From Coraliomargarita_B sp036735565 (GTDB lineage Bacteria > Verrucomicrobiota > Verrucomicrobiia > Opitutales > Coraliomargaritaceae), in assembly GCA_036735565.1 (NCBI GenBank), contig DAINOC010000036.1, positions 1 to 23,717 on the forward strand: a stretch of DNA of 23,717 nt, given 5' to 3'. Each line of letters starts with the position of its first letter. Within the stretch, counting starts at the first letter, position 1. Of the stretch, positions 10,617-17,552 are shown in pieces. Made by a program: the position numbers and the translations under genes. The notes beneath the pieces are model-generated. The model was not told the origin of the DNA. It saw only the letters and a list, made by a program, of their open reading frames with translations, and did not search any database.

Positions 10617-10649
10617 AAAAAGCCCCGGCCTGCAGCTGGGGCTTTTTTT
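10617..10649 (+). terminator. Rho-independent terminator after tRNA-fMet
   Basis: The stem AAAAAGCCCC/GGGGCTTTTT closes an 11-nt loop and is followed by a run of seven T in total. It begins 4 nt after the tRNA. The 3' half can alternatively pair with GCCCAGCTGC at 10652-10661. Confidence 0.88.
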
Positions 10650-10753
10650 ACGCCCAGCTGCAATCCAAATTGAAAAACCTACCAAGTTTACATTCTTGTG
10701 AATGCTAGCGGGAAGCGCTACATTGGACTTTCCGATCTTGACTTTAAGGCAAA

Positions 10754-10772
10754 AATGGCAAAGTTTGCCATT
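10754..10772. promoter_or_regulatory. 19-bp perfect palindrome at antitoxin start (putative operator)
   Basis: AATGGCAAAGTTTGCCATT has 9-bp arms around a central G and covers the ATG at 10755; the next in-frame ATG (10773) follows immediately. Phd/YefM antitoxins typically bind palindromes at their own promoter, so this is a good candidate operator. Binding is inferred. Confidence 0.6.
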
Positions 10773-11123
10773 ATGCCGACCCCTCTCAACATTTATGGGC
10801 TTCAACCCTCGACGGCGTTGCCGTCTTCTCCTGCCTCGAAGCTCAAGAATGCGTTTAAGCCCGTCTTCCAGCAGGTGTTAAAGGATGGGGCCGTCAGCAT
10901 CACGCGCAATCGTCGGCGGGAAGCAGTGGTCCTATCGGTAGAGCTCTACGACCAAATTGTCGCCGAGCTGGCTTGCCGCGATCCGCTGGATGTTCTGCGC
11001 AAGGACTACGACGCCCGTTTTGCCGCGATGCAGACCGATGAGGCGCGGAAGGCTCTGCAAGGTGCATTTGATGCCTCGCCCGAGGAGCTGGGAAAGGCTG
11101 CCATCGCTCAGGCTGGTAAGTAA
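10755..11123 (+). CDS. Phd/YefM-family antitoxin
   Basis: The 122-aa protein has a Phd-type N-terminal DNA-binding region at about 28-70. The pattern is K-x-A-F-x-x-V-F-x-x-V-L-x-D-G-A-V-S-I-T-R, followed by REAVVLSVELYDQI, as in prevent-host-death antitoxins. The C-terminal part (about 77-122, with MQTDEARKAL and DASPEELGKAA) would be the toxin-binding tail. The start at 10755 is preceded by AAGG at suitable spacing; ATG at 10773 or 10698 are alternatives. The stop overlaps the toxin start (TAATG), so the two are translationally coupled, as usual for toxin-antitoxin pairs. A 19-bp palindrome overlaps the start, consistent with autoregulation. Confidence 0.82.
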   Translation: MAKFAIMPTPLNIYGLQPSTALPSSPASKLKNAFKPVFQQVLKDGAVSITRNRRREAVVLSVELYDQIVAELACRDPLDVLRKDYDARFAAMQTDEARKALQGAFDASPEELGKAAIAQAGK

Positions 11124-11755
11124 TGTCGGAGCCGACCCTATACGTTCTCGCGGGCGTCAACGGCTCGGGAAAAAGCAGCATTGGCGGAGCAGCTATTCAG
11201 CAGTGGGGTGTCGACTACTACAATCCTGACACGGCGGCCCGGCAGCTTCTGACCATCCATCCAGGCATGACGCAGGCCATCGCCAACGCTCATGCCTGGT
11301 CGCTGGGAGGAGAAATGCTGGAGCTCGCGATAGCCGGCAGGCAGACCTACGCCTTCGAGACCACGCTTGGCGGCCAGACGATTCCGCGCATGCTGATCGA
11401 GGCTGCAAAGGCCGGGCTGAAGGTAAAAATCTGGTATGCGGGACTTGATTCGGTTGAACTCAATCTCGCCCGCGTGCAGGCACGGGTTGCCCAAGGGGGG
11501 CATGATATCCCCGAGGCCGCTATTCGAAAGCGTTGGAATAGCAGTCGCCGCAATCTGCTCCGGCTTCTCCCGCATCTGGACAGCTTGCGCCTCTATGACA
11601 ATTCAGAGGAAGCTGATCCAAAAACAGGAAAGCAACCACAGCCCAAACTTTTGCTGCAGATCCGAGCACGAAGACTGGTCGGGCCGGTCCTATCCGACGC
11701 ACCAGAGTGGGCGAAACCGATTATCGAAGGCGCACTGAGGGCCTATGGACATTAG
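11123..11755 (+). CDS. Zeta-toxin-family P-loop kinase
   Basis: The 210-aa protein has the zeta/PezT kinase layout. The Walker A is GVNGSGKS (11-18), with YYNPDTAAR (32-40) supplying the substrate-site Asp36. ETTLGG follows at 79-84, and an arginine-bearing lid RVAQGGHDIP...RKRW spans 121-138. Zeta toxins phosphorylate UDP-N-acetylglucosamine in the cytosol and block cell-wall synthesis. Related P-loop proteins can use other substrates, so the exact reaction is not proven. It overlaps the Phd-like antitoxin by one base. Zeta toxins are classically paired with epsilon or PezA antitoxins, so the Phd-type partner is notable. Confidence 0.85.
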   Translation: MSEPTLYVLAGVNGSGKSSIGGAAIQQWGVDYYNPDTAARQLLTIHPGMTQAIANAHAWSLGGEMLELAIAGRQTYAFETTLGGQTIPRMLIEAAKAGLKVKIWYAGLDSVELNLARVQARVAQGGHDIPEAAIRKRWNSSRRNLLRLLPHLDSLRLYDNSEEADPKTGKQPQPKLLLQIRARRLVGPVLSDAPEWAKPIIEGALRAYGH

Positions 11756-11897
11756 CATTTCCATAAAATCCAGCCAGTGTGTCTCTATTTTCTGGAACTG
11801 CTTTAGAGCAATTCCAACAAGAGGCCCGGCATTGAGAGTGGTTAAAGCGCTTGCTGGGTTGACGATAGTGCCTGGTCGGCTACTCAAGGATGGCTGA
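11745..11897 (+). CDS. Possible 50-aa small ORF overlapping the zeta gene end
   Basis: ATG at 11745 opens a frame overlapping the last 11 bp of the toxin gene and stopping 3 bp before the next gene's ATG. The peptide (MDISISIKSS..., ending GRLLKDG) is moderately hydrophobic and basic, with no recognised motif. The only support is the tight packing between neighbours; it may be chance. Confidence 0.2.
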   Translation: MDISISIKSSQCVSIFWNCFRAIPTRGPALRVVKALAGLTIVPGRLLKDG

Positions 11898-11900
11898 GAG

Positions 11901-12182
11901 ATGCTTTATTTTTTTAAACAATCCCTTTGTTGGTTGATCACCTGGCTTCGCTATGTGGCGACGATTTGCCTGGTGGGTGCGGTTCTGGGCGTGGTGACGC
12001 ACCTGCTCTTCGGTTTGTTTTTCGTGGACAGCCCGGACTACGGGTATCTGGCGGCCTTTGGCTTTGGCAATGGTTTGAAATACGGGAGTGTCTGGGCCGG
12101 TGGTGCGGCGATCGTGCTTTGTGTGATGCGGGCGCGGCGTGAGTATTTGGCGAAGCATCCGGAGGCGGGGGCGTTGGGATGA
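11901..12182 (+). CDS. Small two-helix membrane protein
   Basis: The 93-aa protein has a long hydrophobic stretch at about 10-42, a short loop rich in Tyr and Gly (YGYLAAFGFGNGLKYG), a second membrane helix at about 66-77 and a basic tail RARREYLAKHP. I recognise no family. Its stop overlaps the start of the next gene (ATGA at 12179-12182), so the two are cotranslated and probably work together at the membrane. Confidence 0.65.
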   Translation: MLYFFKQSLCWLITWLRYVATICLVGAVLGVVTHLLFGLFFVDSPDYGYLAAFGFGNGLKYGSVWAGGAAIVLCVMRARREYLAKHPEAGALG

Positions 12183-12745
12183 CGCACAGTCCCAACAACC
12201 GGATGGTGATTTACTTCGCGGGTTGCCTGCTGGGGATGCTGCTGGTCACCGGGATCCTGCAGCGCCGGGCGGCGCGTGAGCAGGCCGCTGCGGATCCCTG
12301 GGTGGGGCACAATGCGGCGATGGTGGAGGCTGGAGCGGCGCCGCTGCCCGAGCGCTTACCCGCCTCGATGCGGGAGGGGCGCATGATTGACTATGGCACC
12401 TTACCGCTATCCGGCGAGTCGCTGGAGCGGGTGTGGATTCTCAACTTTGATGGTCGCTATCCTTTTGTGCGGGTTACCGAAACGGTCGAGGGTGGGGAGC
12501 TTCGCTATATGGCAGCGGATCAGGTGGTCGTGAAACTCAAGGACGGGCGCGATGTGACGGAGGTCAAACCGATGCTGGATACGCTCGGGCTACGGCTGCG
12601 GATGTTCAACCGGCGGGAGCGGATCGCGGTGGTCGGGGTGTTGCATACCGGGATCGACGCGGTGCCGGAGACGCTGGAAGCGATGGTCCCCTGGGCGGAG
12701 ATCTATGAGCGGGCGGAGCCGGATTGGATCGTCTTCCAGCCGTGA
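12179..12745 (+). CDS. Membrane-anchored protein with subtilisin-prodomain-like domain, no protease
   Basis: The 188-aa protein has one N-terminal membrane helix (about 9-26), a polar linker and a domain at about 109-184. That domain resembles the fervidolysin/S8 peptidase N-terminal prodomain. Features are an opening strand DQVVVKLKDGRDV, a helix EVKPMLDTLGLRLRMF, a second strand AVVGVL, a helix PETLEAMVPWAE and a closing YERAEPDWIV that matches the 'xYaEPnyi' end of such prodomains. No Asp/His/Ser catalytic domain follows, as the gene simply stops. The family link is by pattern, not search. Such domains fold and inhibit subtilisins, so an inhibitor or chaperone role outside the inner membrane is possible. 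The start overlaps the upstream membrane-protein gene by 4 bp. Confidence 0.6.
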   Translation: MTHSPNNRMVIYFAGCLLGMLLVTGILQRRAAREQAAADPWVGHNAAMVEAGAAPLPERLPASMREGRMIDYGTLPLSGESLERVWILNFDGRYPFVRVTETVEGGELRYMAADQVVVKLKDGRDVTEVKPMLDTLGLRLRMFNRRERIAVVGVLHTGIDAVPETLEAMVPWAEIYERAEPDWIVFQP

Positions 12746-12769
12746 TGTGAGCCGTCGCCCGGGAGCTGT

Positions 12770-13507
12770 TTAATCCTCTGGCTGCTCCCGCTTCTGCATG
12801 AATTCGCCTAGCTCTTTCTGTAGTTTTCGGGAGCCTTGCAGGATCGCCGGCATCATGACCTGCATCGTTTTTTGTTGAATCTCCGGTGTTTTTTTTAAGG
12901 TCGCCTGGCCGGCGGGCGTGCTGTAAAAGTTGGCCATACCCTGGAGTTCACTCTTAGTGAAGATCTCGGCGTAGGCTGCGGTCATGCCCTCTTTGATAGG
13001 TTGCCAATCAATCCCATCGAACATGCGGGTCATTGCCTGACTATAGAAATCGACAAACGCCTCGTCCACGGACTGCCCCATCTGGCTCATTTGCTGGCGC
13101 ATCATGTCGCCCATGCCATCCATTTGAGCAGCCATGGTGTCCTCCATCATTTTATCAAACTGCATCAGGTCCATGATGCGTTGTGCCTCGGCCAGACGTT
13201 CGCCGAAATCTCCGGACGGTTCCAGCGGGGTCTCGCTGCCCGCAATGCTGAGTTCAAATTGTTGATCGCCTTTTTGGACGGTGAGCACTTCGGTGGCTTC
13301 CTCAAAACTGGTGAGGGTGTAGTCGGCAAAGCTCTGCCCGATCCGCAGCCACTTGCTCTCGTGGCCGGCGGTATCGCTGATGGAGAAGGCCTGGTTGCCG
13401 TTCAGTTTGAGGATGCCGCGCAGGAGTATTTCGGGCGCTTCATCGGCCCGGGCACCGAGCGGAAGGAGGTAGAGGAGTGAAACGAGGAGAACGAGGTTTG
13501 ATTTCAT
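12770..13507 (-). CDS. Exported DUF2059-domain protein with Met-rich segment
   Basis: The 245-aa protein has a signal peptide (MKSNLVLLVSLLYLLPLGARA). Residues 25-90 form a beta-rich region (ILKLNGNQAFSI, WLRIGQSFADYTL) reminiscent of PilP/GspC-type periplasmic domains. Residues 112-143 hold eleven methionines in 32 residues. A DUF2059 domain at about 172-235 contains AEIFTKSELQGMANFYSTPAGQ in its typical form (F-T-x-x-E-L, F-Y-x-T-P-x-G). DUF2059 has no settled biochemical role. It is on the same strand as the oxidase gene, 33 bp downstream, and probably cotranscribed. Domain call firm, function unknown. Confidence 0.8.
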   Translation of the reverse strand: MKSNLVLLVSLLYLLPLGARADEAPEILLRGILKLNGNQAFSISDTAGHESKWLRIGQSFADYTLTSFEEATEVLTVQKGDQQFELSIAGSETPLEPSGDFGERLAEAQRIMDLMQFDKMMEDTMAAQMDGMGDMMRQQMSQMGQSVDEAFVDFYSQAMTRMFDGIDWQPIKEGMTAAYAEIFTKSELQGMANFYSTPAGQATLKKTPEIQQKTMQVMMPAILQGSRKLQKELGEFMQKREQPED

Positions 13508-13540
13508 TGCTGGGGAGTTTGGTAGGCTGGCGACGATTTG

Positions 13541-14887
13541 TCAGGCCTTATCGGGTGCTATTCCGGCTTCCATGCAGTAGCTCAGCGAGATGCCGGTGCG
13601 GTAATTGCCGGCGAGGGTGAGGCCGGGGAATTCGGCCTCTACGGCCTGAATGTGCGCCAGTCGATCGCCGTAGCCGATGGTATATTGGGGGATGGCTCGT
13701 GGCCAGTGGCGGTGATGGACGAAGGTCGGCTGGCCTGAGACACCGAGCAGTGCCTTGAGTTCAGCGAGGACTCGGGTGGTGAGCTGCCCGGTGTCATCCG
13801 TGGCAAGTTCCGGCTGGCGTTTGCCGCCGACGAAACAGGTGAGCAGGACCTCGCCGCCCGGTGCACGCCCTTTAAAGACGCTGGAAGGAAACAGCACGCC
13901 GAGGATGGTGCGCTGCTCGCACTCGGGGACAAGGGCACCGAAGCCGTCGAGCGGGTGGGCGACCTCATGGCGCTTGAAGGCTAGACTGAGGACGGAGACC
14001 GGCGGGTAGTCGATCGCCTCCAGGGGCCGGAGTCGGGCCCGCAAATCGGGGGAGACGGGGAGTTTCCCCAATGCGTGCGCGGGGAGGGTGAGGATGAGCT
14101 CGTCAAATAAGCTGGCGACTCCATTTACCCGGACGGACCATTCACTGCCGTTTGGGTGGATTGCTTCGATTGAGGCGCTGGTGCAGATGCGGTCGCCAAG
14201 AGCGCGGACAAGGTGCTCGGGCAGTTCAGCCAAACCGTTCTGAAAAGAGACGATGCGCTTACGGAAGTCGGCGGGGGGCGGGTTTTTGCGGGCTGCACGC
14301 ATTTTCGCAATGGAGCCGCGGATGAGGCTGCCGTGCTCCTGTTCCAGCGCGTAGAGCTTCGGGAAGGCATAGCGGAGGGACAGCTCCTCCGGGTTGCCGG
14401 CATAGATGCCCCCGATCAGGGGATTGATCGCGTAGTCGTAGAGTTCGCTGCCGAGGCGGCGGCGGACGAAGTCGGCCGCGCTCTCTTCTGTGTCGGAGGC
14501 GATGGCTGGGATGAAGGGTTCTTTGAGGACGCGAAGGCGCCCCGGGATCGACCAAAGGGGGGTGGTGATGGCCTGCCACGGGCCCATCGGCACGGCGTGG
14601 AGGCGGCCATTTCGCACGATGTAGCGCTTTTGTGCGGCGGGCGCTGCCTCGACGACCCGGTCTTCGAGGCCCGGAATGCTGCGCAGAAACCTGTCGACGG
14701 CGACGCTGTTGACCTGGATCGAGTTGGGCCCCTCCTCGGCGAGGTAGTCGCCCTCGCGGTGGCTCTGTATGGCACCGCCGATGTGTCCGGAGCATTCGAA
14801 GACACGGCAATCCGCCCCGTCGCGTGTGAGCTGCCAAGCCCGGGCGAGGGCGGTGATACCGGAGCCGATGATGGCGATGCGCTTCAT
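13541..14887 (-). CDS. hemG: Protoporphyrinogen/coproporphyrinogen oxidase (HemY-type flavoprotein)
   Basis: The 448-aa protein starts with an FAD-binding motif GSGITALARAW (8-18), followed by FECSGHIGGAIQS (34-46) and EEGPNSIQ (51-58). These are hallmarks of the HemY-type protoporphyrinogen oxidase family. NPLIGGIYAGNPEELSLR and the C-terminal LAGNYRTGISLSYCMEAG segment also fit. It catalyses a late step of heme synthesis, oxidising protoporphyrinogen IX (or coproporphyrinogen III in the alternative pathway) with oxygen. No other heme genes lie in the window to settle which pathway is used. The start at 14887 fits the FAD motif. Confidence 0.9.
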   Translation of the reverse strand: MKRIAIIGSGITALARAWQLTRDGADCRVFECSGHIGGAIQSHREGDYLAEEGPNSIQVNSVAVDRFLRSIPGLEDRVVEAAPAAQKRYIVRNGRLHAVPMGPWQAITTPLWSIPGRLRVLKEPFIPAIASDTEESAADFVRRRLGSELYDYAINPLIGGIYAGNPEELSLRYAFPKLYALEQEHGSLIRGSIAKMRAARKNPPPADFRKRIVSFQNGLAELPEHLVRALGDRICTSASIEAIHPNGSEWSVRVNGVASLFDELILTLPAHALGKLPVSPDLRARLRPLEAIDYPPVSVLSLAFKRHEVAHPLDGFGALVPECEQRTILGVLFPSSVFKGRAPGGEVLLTCFVGGKRQPELATDDTGQLTTRVLAELKALLGVSGQPTFVHHRHWPRAIPQYTIGYGDRLAHIQAVEAEFPGLTLAGNYRTGISLSYCMEAGIAPDKA

Positions 14888-15050
14888 ATGGGTGAGTCGA
14901 AAAACATGACAGCATCAGCAAAGCATCAAACCAGCGCGGAACTCAAACCTATTGAGGGATTTAGCGAGCATGTGAACTTTTGTGACATTTCCGTGGCGAC
15001 CGGCTTTTGGCATTGCCCCATGGATTTTTCACAACTCACTCCCGGCGATC

Positions 15051-16292
15051 ATGCGTGTGCTGCTTACTTCCCATGGTTCGACCGGAGACATTTATCCGGT
15101 GATCCGTCTGGGGCGCGCTCTGGTCGAGGCCGGACATGATGTGCGTTTTGCCACGGTGTCCCTGTTTCGCGAGGAAATCGAGGCGGCCGGTGTCACCTTT
15201 GTGCGGCTCCCTCCGGATTGGGATCAATCCGGTTTTGCGGAAGCCATGCGGGACCTGACCCACGCCAAAAACCCGGTGGACTTGCTGCGCACCATCTACT
15301 CGGAGTCGGTGCCTTATCTCGACGAGATACTGGAAACGCTGGGGCGGGAGATGCGGACGGCGGACGTTTTCGTGACGAGCTACGTCTTTGCCAATCTGTG
15401 CCAACTGGCCCGCAAGGTGGGGGTGCCCTGCGCGGTGACCACTTTTGCCCACAACATCGTGCCCTCGCTGGGCTATCCGCCGGAGGGTTTGCCGCGTCTG
15501 GCGATGCCGGCCTGGTTTCGGCGGCGTTGGAATGCCATGCTCTGGAATGTGACTGACCGTGTGTTGTGTTGGCAGATCAACCGGGTGGTCGGTGAGCACA
15601 TGGAGCGGCACGGGATGGGGCGCGCCACCAGCTATGTGCTTGAGCCGGCGGACCGGGTGATCGTAACCGTCTCCAAAGCGCTCTTTGAGCCCAAGCGACT
15701 GTGGCATGACCGCTTTCGCTTTTGCGGCTATTTGCGCTGGCAGTCTGCGGAAAATGCCGAGCTGGAGGCGCGTGTGGCGGCCTTCACGGCCGGAGAGCAG
15801 GTGCCGATTCTCACCTTCGGCAGTGTGACCTTTGACGAGGCCCGCAAGGTGATGACCCGCTTCATGCGAAACTGGCCGGAGGGGAAGAAAATCATCATTC
15901 AATCCGGCTGGGCCGGGCTGACGATCGAACGGCCCCGCGACGAAATGCTTTGCGTTGGCAAGGTCTCGCACGATCAGCTTTTTAAATATGGGTCCTGCGT
16001 GATCCATCACGGCGGCGCGGGAACGACGGCCAGCGTGCTGCATGCCGGAATCCCGCAGATTATCATTCCGCACATCGGCGACCAGTGGTTTTTCGCCGGG
16101 GAAATGAAGCGCTTGCGGGTGGGTATCGAGGTCAAGCGCAAGCGCTGGCCCGAGCAGCTACCCAAAGCGGTGAAGATCGTCGAGCGCTCGGAATTGATGC
16201 AGCGCCGGGCCCGTGAGGTGGCCGGACAACTGCGGACTGAAGATGGGCCTGGACAGGCGGTGCGTGAGCTTGAAGCGCTCGCGGGGCGTTAG
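15051..16292 (+). CDS. GT1/GT28-type glycosyltransferase (GT-B fold)
   Basis: The 413-aa protein opens with MRVLLTSHGSTGDIYPVIRLG, the GT28-like N-terminal pattern of sterol- and macrolide-type glucosyltransferases. It ends with a nucleotide-sugar-binding block HHGGAGTT (from His319), then GIPQIIIPHIGDQWFFA. These proteins transfer sugars from UDP- or dTDP-sugars to lipids, sterols or secondary metabolites in the cytosol; the acceptor here is unknown. The start at 15051 was chosen because the domain begins there; an in-frame ATG at 14982 would add 23 unrelated residues. It is divergent from hemG across 163 bp. Its stop codon is immediately followed by the second heptamer array. Confidence 0.85.
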   Translation: MRVLLTSHGSTGDIYPVIRLGRALVEAGHDVRFATVSLFREEIEAAGVTFVRLPPDWDQSGFAEAMRDLTHAKNPVDLLRTIYSESVPYLDEILETLGREMRTADVFVTSYVFANLCQLARKVGVPCAVTTFAHNIVPSLGYPPEGLPRLAMPAWFRRRWNAMLWNVTDRVLCWQINRVVGEHMERHGMGRATSYVLEPADRVIVTVSKALFEPKRLWHDRFRFCGYLRWQSAENAELEARVAAFTAGEQVPILTFGSVTFDEARKVMTRFMRNWPEGKKIIIQSGWAGLTIERPRDEMLCVGKVSHDQLFKYGSCVIHHGGAGTTASVLHAGIPQIIIPHIGDQWFFAGEMKRLRVGIEVKRKRWPEQLPKAVKIVERSELMQRRAREVAGQLRTEDGPGQAVRELEALAGR

Positions 16293-16379
16293 AGGGCAGA
16301 TAGCAGATAGCAGAGGGCAGATAGCAGAGGGCAGAGGACAGAGGGCAGAAGACGGAGGGCAGAAGACGGAGGGCAGAGG
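16292..16379 (+). repeat. GAKRGCA heptamer tandem repeat
   Basis: About 12.5 tandem 7-bp units start on the last base of the glycosyltransferase stop codon. Variants are GAGGGCA (most common), GATAGCA, GAGGACA and GAAGACG. The strand is purine-rich, and any translation in this array would be low-complexity. Its period equals that of the GAACATY family. Confidence 0.9.
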
Positions 16380-16405
16380 GGCGCGATGGCGCGGGGCGCG
16401 ATCAG

Positions 16406-16445
16406 GACATAGGTAACACTTTAGGTTCAAGACATAGGTTACACT
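16406..16445. repeat. Pair of 15-bp direct repeats, possible IS-end remnant
   Basis: GACATAGGTAACACT (16406-16420) recurs as GACATAGGTTACACT (16431-16445), one mismatch, with a 25-bp repeat distance. Tandem binding sites of this sort occur at ends of some IS481/IS3-like elements. No transposase or opposite end is present in the window, so this would be a solo remnant. The IS assignment is inference. Confidence 0.45.
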
Positions 16446-16493
16446 CCAGCGATAAGCCGGACCGGCATTTTCCGAAATCGTTGCCCTGGTCGG

Positions 16494-17177
16494 CTAATAT
16501 CCGCCGTGACTCTGTGCTTCGCCGCCGTCGCAGATGGTCGCGCAGGAGGTCCAGCCCACACCGAGCCGGTCGGCGCCCATGTCGATGAAAGCCTGGGCCC
16601 CGGCGGCATCGCGGATGCCGCCCGAGGGCTTCACTTTGATGCGGCCTTTCGCGGTCTCGAGCATGAGTTGGACATCGTCAGGTTGTGCACCGTCCCCGTT
16701 GAAGCCGGTCGACGTTTTCACGAAATCGGCACCTGCGCGGATACAGACTTCGACCATTTGTTCGATTTGTGCAGGGTTCAGGTGGGCGGTTTCAAAAATC
16801 ACTTTGAGCGGCACGCCGGCCGCCCGGGTCAGGGACGCGACTCCGGCCACGTCGGCCTCGACGGCCGTCCAATCTCCGGAGCGGATCCAGCCGTAGTTGG
16901 CGACCATATCGATTTCGTCGACGCCGAGTCCGATGTAGCGCCGCGCCTCGTCGACCTTGCTTTCCGGAAGCTGGACGCCGTGGGGAAAACCGAGCACGAC
17001 GCAGACCTTGGTCTCGGTGGCGCGGCACAGTTCCTGGGCCAGAGTGATGTCGCAAGGCCGCACGCAGACGCTGAAAGTCTTCAGAGCCACGCAGGCGTTG
17101 ATAGCTTCGTTGACTTCCTCGCGGGTGAATTCCGGTTTAAGAATGGCGGCGTCGAGTGTGCGGTTGAGTGCGTTCAT
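16494..17177 (-). CDS. deoC: Deoxyribose-phosphate aldolase
   Basis: The 227-aa TIM-barrel aldolase cleaves 2-deoxyribose 5-phosphate to glyceraldehyde 3-phosphate and acetaldehyde in nucleoside breakdown. The Schiff-base lysine is K154 in FVKTSTGF. The supporting Asp90 (GVDEIDMV) and Lys183 (KVKPSGGIRD) are present, as is VLGFPHG (61-67). The family's usual DHTLLKP start is altered to LDAAILKP (8-15). Length is typical. It converges with the glycosyltransferase across the repeat region. No other deo genes are visible. Confidence 0.94.
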   Translation of the reverse strand: MNALNRTLDAAILKPEFTREEVNEAINACVALKTFSVCVRPCDITLAQELCRATETKVCVVLGFPHGVQLPESKVDEARRYIGLGVDEIDMVANYGWIRSGDWTAVEADVAGVASLTRAAGVPLKVIFETAHLNPAQIEQMVEVCIRAGADFVKTSTGFNGDGAQPDDVQLMLETAKGRIKVKPSGGIRDAAGAQAFIDMGADRLGVGWTSCATICDGGEAQSHGGY

Positions 17178-17552
17178 GACGATAGCGATAAGACCGGATG
17201 CCTTCGGGTCGAGTCGGAATCCTGGCTTTCTCCAAAACAGCCACTACGATTTTGGAGTCACCTTGATCCAGATGTTCGCGGTCGAGGCCGGCCGACGGCG
17301 AGTGTCCACTCCGGGATCGTCCAAGCAGGCCGCTATTTAAGCTGTGTGGAAGAATAGACTCCAGTAGATAGAATTGACTTGTTGCGGCAGGCGAAGATCG
17401 TCTTCGCTCGCTAATGCCCCAGTCAGACCCCTTCTCTTACACCCTTTTTGCGGGTGCCAGGTATTTGGGCAATCAGACGACCCCTAACACCCCGGATCGT
17501 TCGCCCGAAGCTTTTTTGGAGGAATTACAGGCGCATCTTATTAACTAAGCAG
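17178..17552. other. Intergenic region between deoC and first sulfatase
   Basis: Divergent promoters for deoC and the sulfatase are expected here, but I recognise no clear boxes. A perfect hairpin (GCGAAGA-TCG-TCTTCGC, 17391-17407) has no T tract and is not an obvious terminator. A 44-aa open frame (17414-17548) ends 4 bp before the sulfatase start. Confidence 0.5.
17414..17548 (+). CDS. Possible 44-aa leader ORF upstream of sulfatase
   Basis: ATG at 17414 opens a 44-codon frame (MPQSDPFSYTLF..., ending ELQAHLIN) with a plausible soluble composition. It stops 4 bp before the sulfatase ATG. A strong GGAGGAATT occurs inside it at about 17518, roughly 30 bp before that ATG, too far to serve it directly. 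It could be a coupled leader peptide, a remnant of a longer gene, or chance. Confidence 0.25.
   Translation: MPQSDPFSYTLFAGARYLGNQTTPNTPDRSPEAFLEELQAHLIN

Noticed and set aside
14908..15139. Frame with LTPGDHACAAYF, resembling the start of a MEDS domain
   Set aside because: It runs out of frame into the glycosyltransferase start and ends quickly; the resemblance is short and likely chance.
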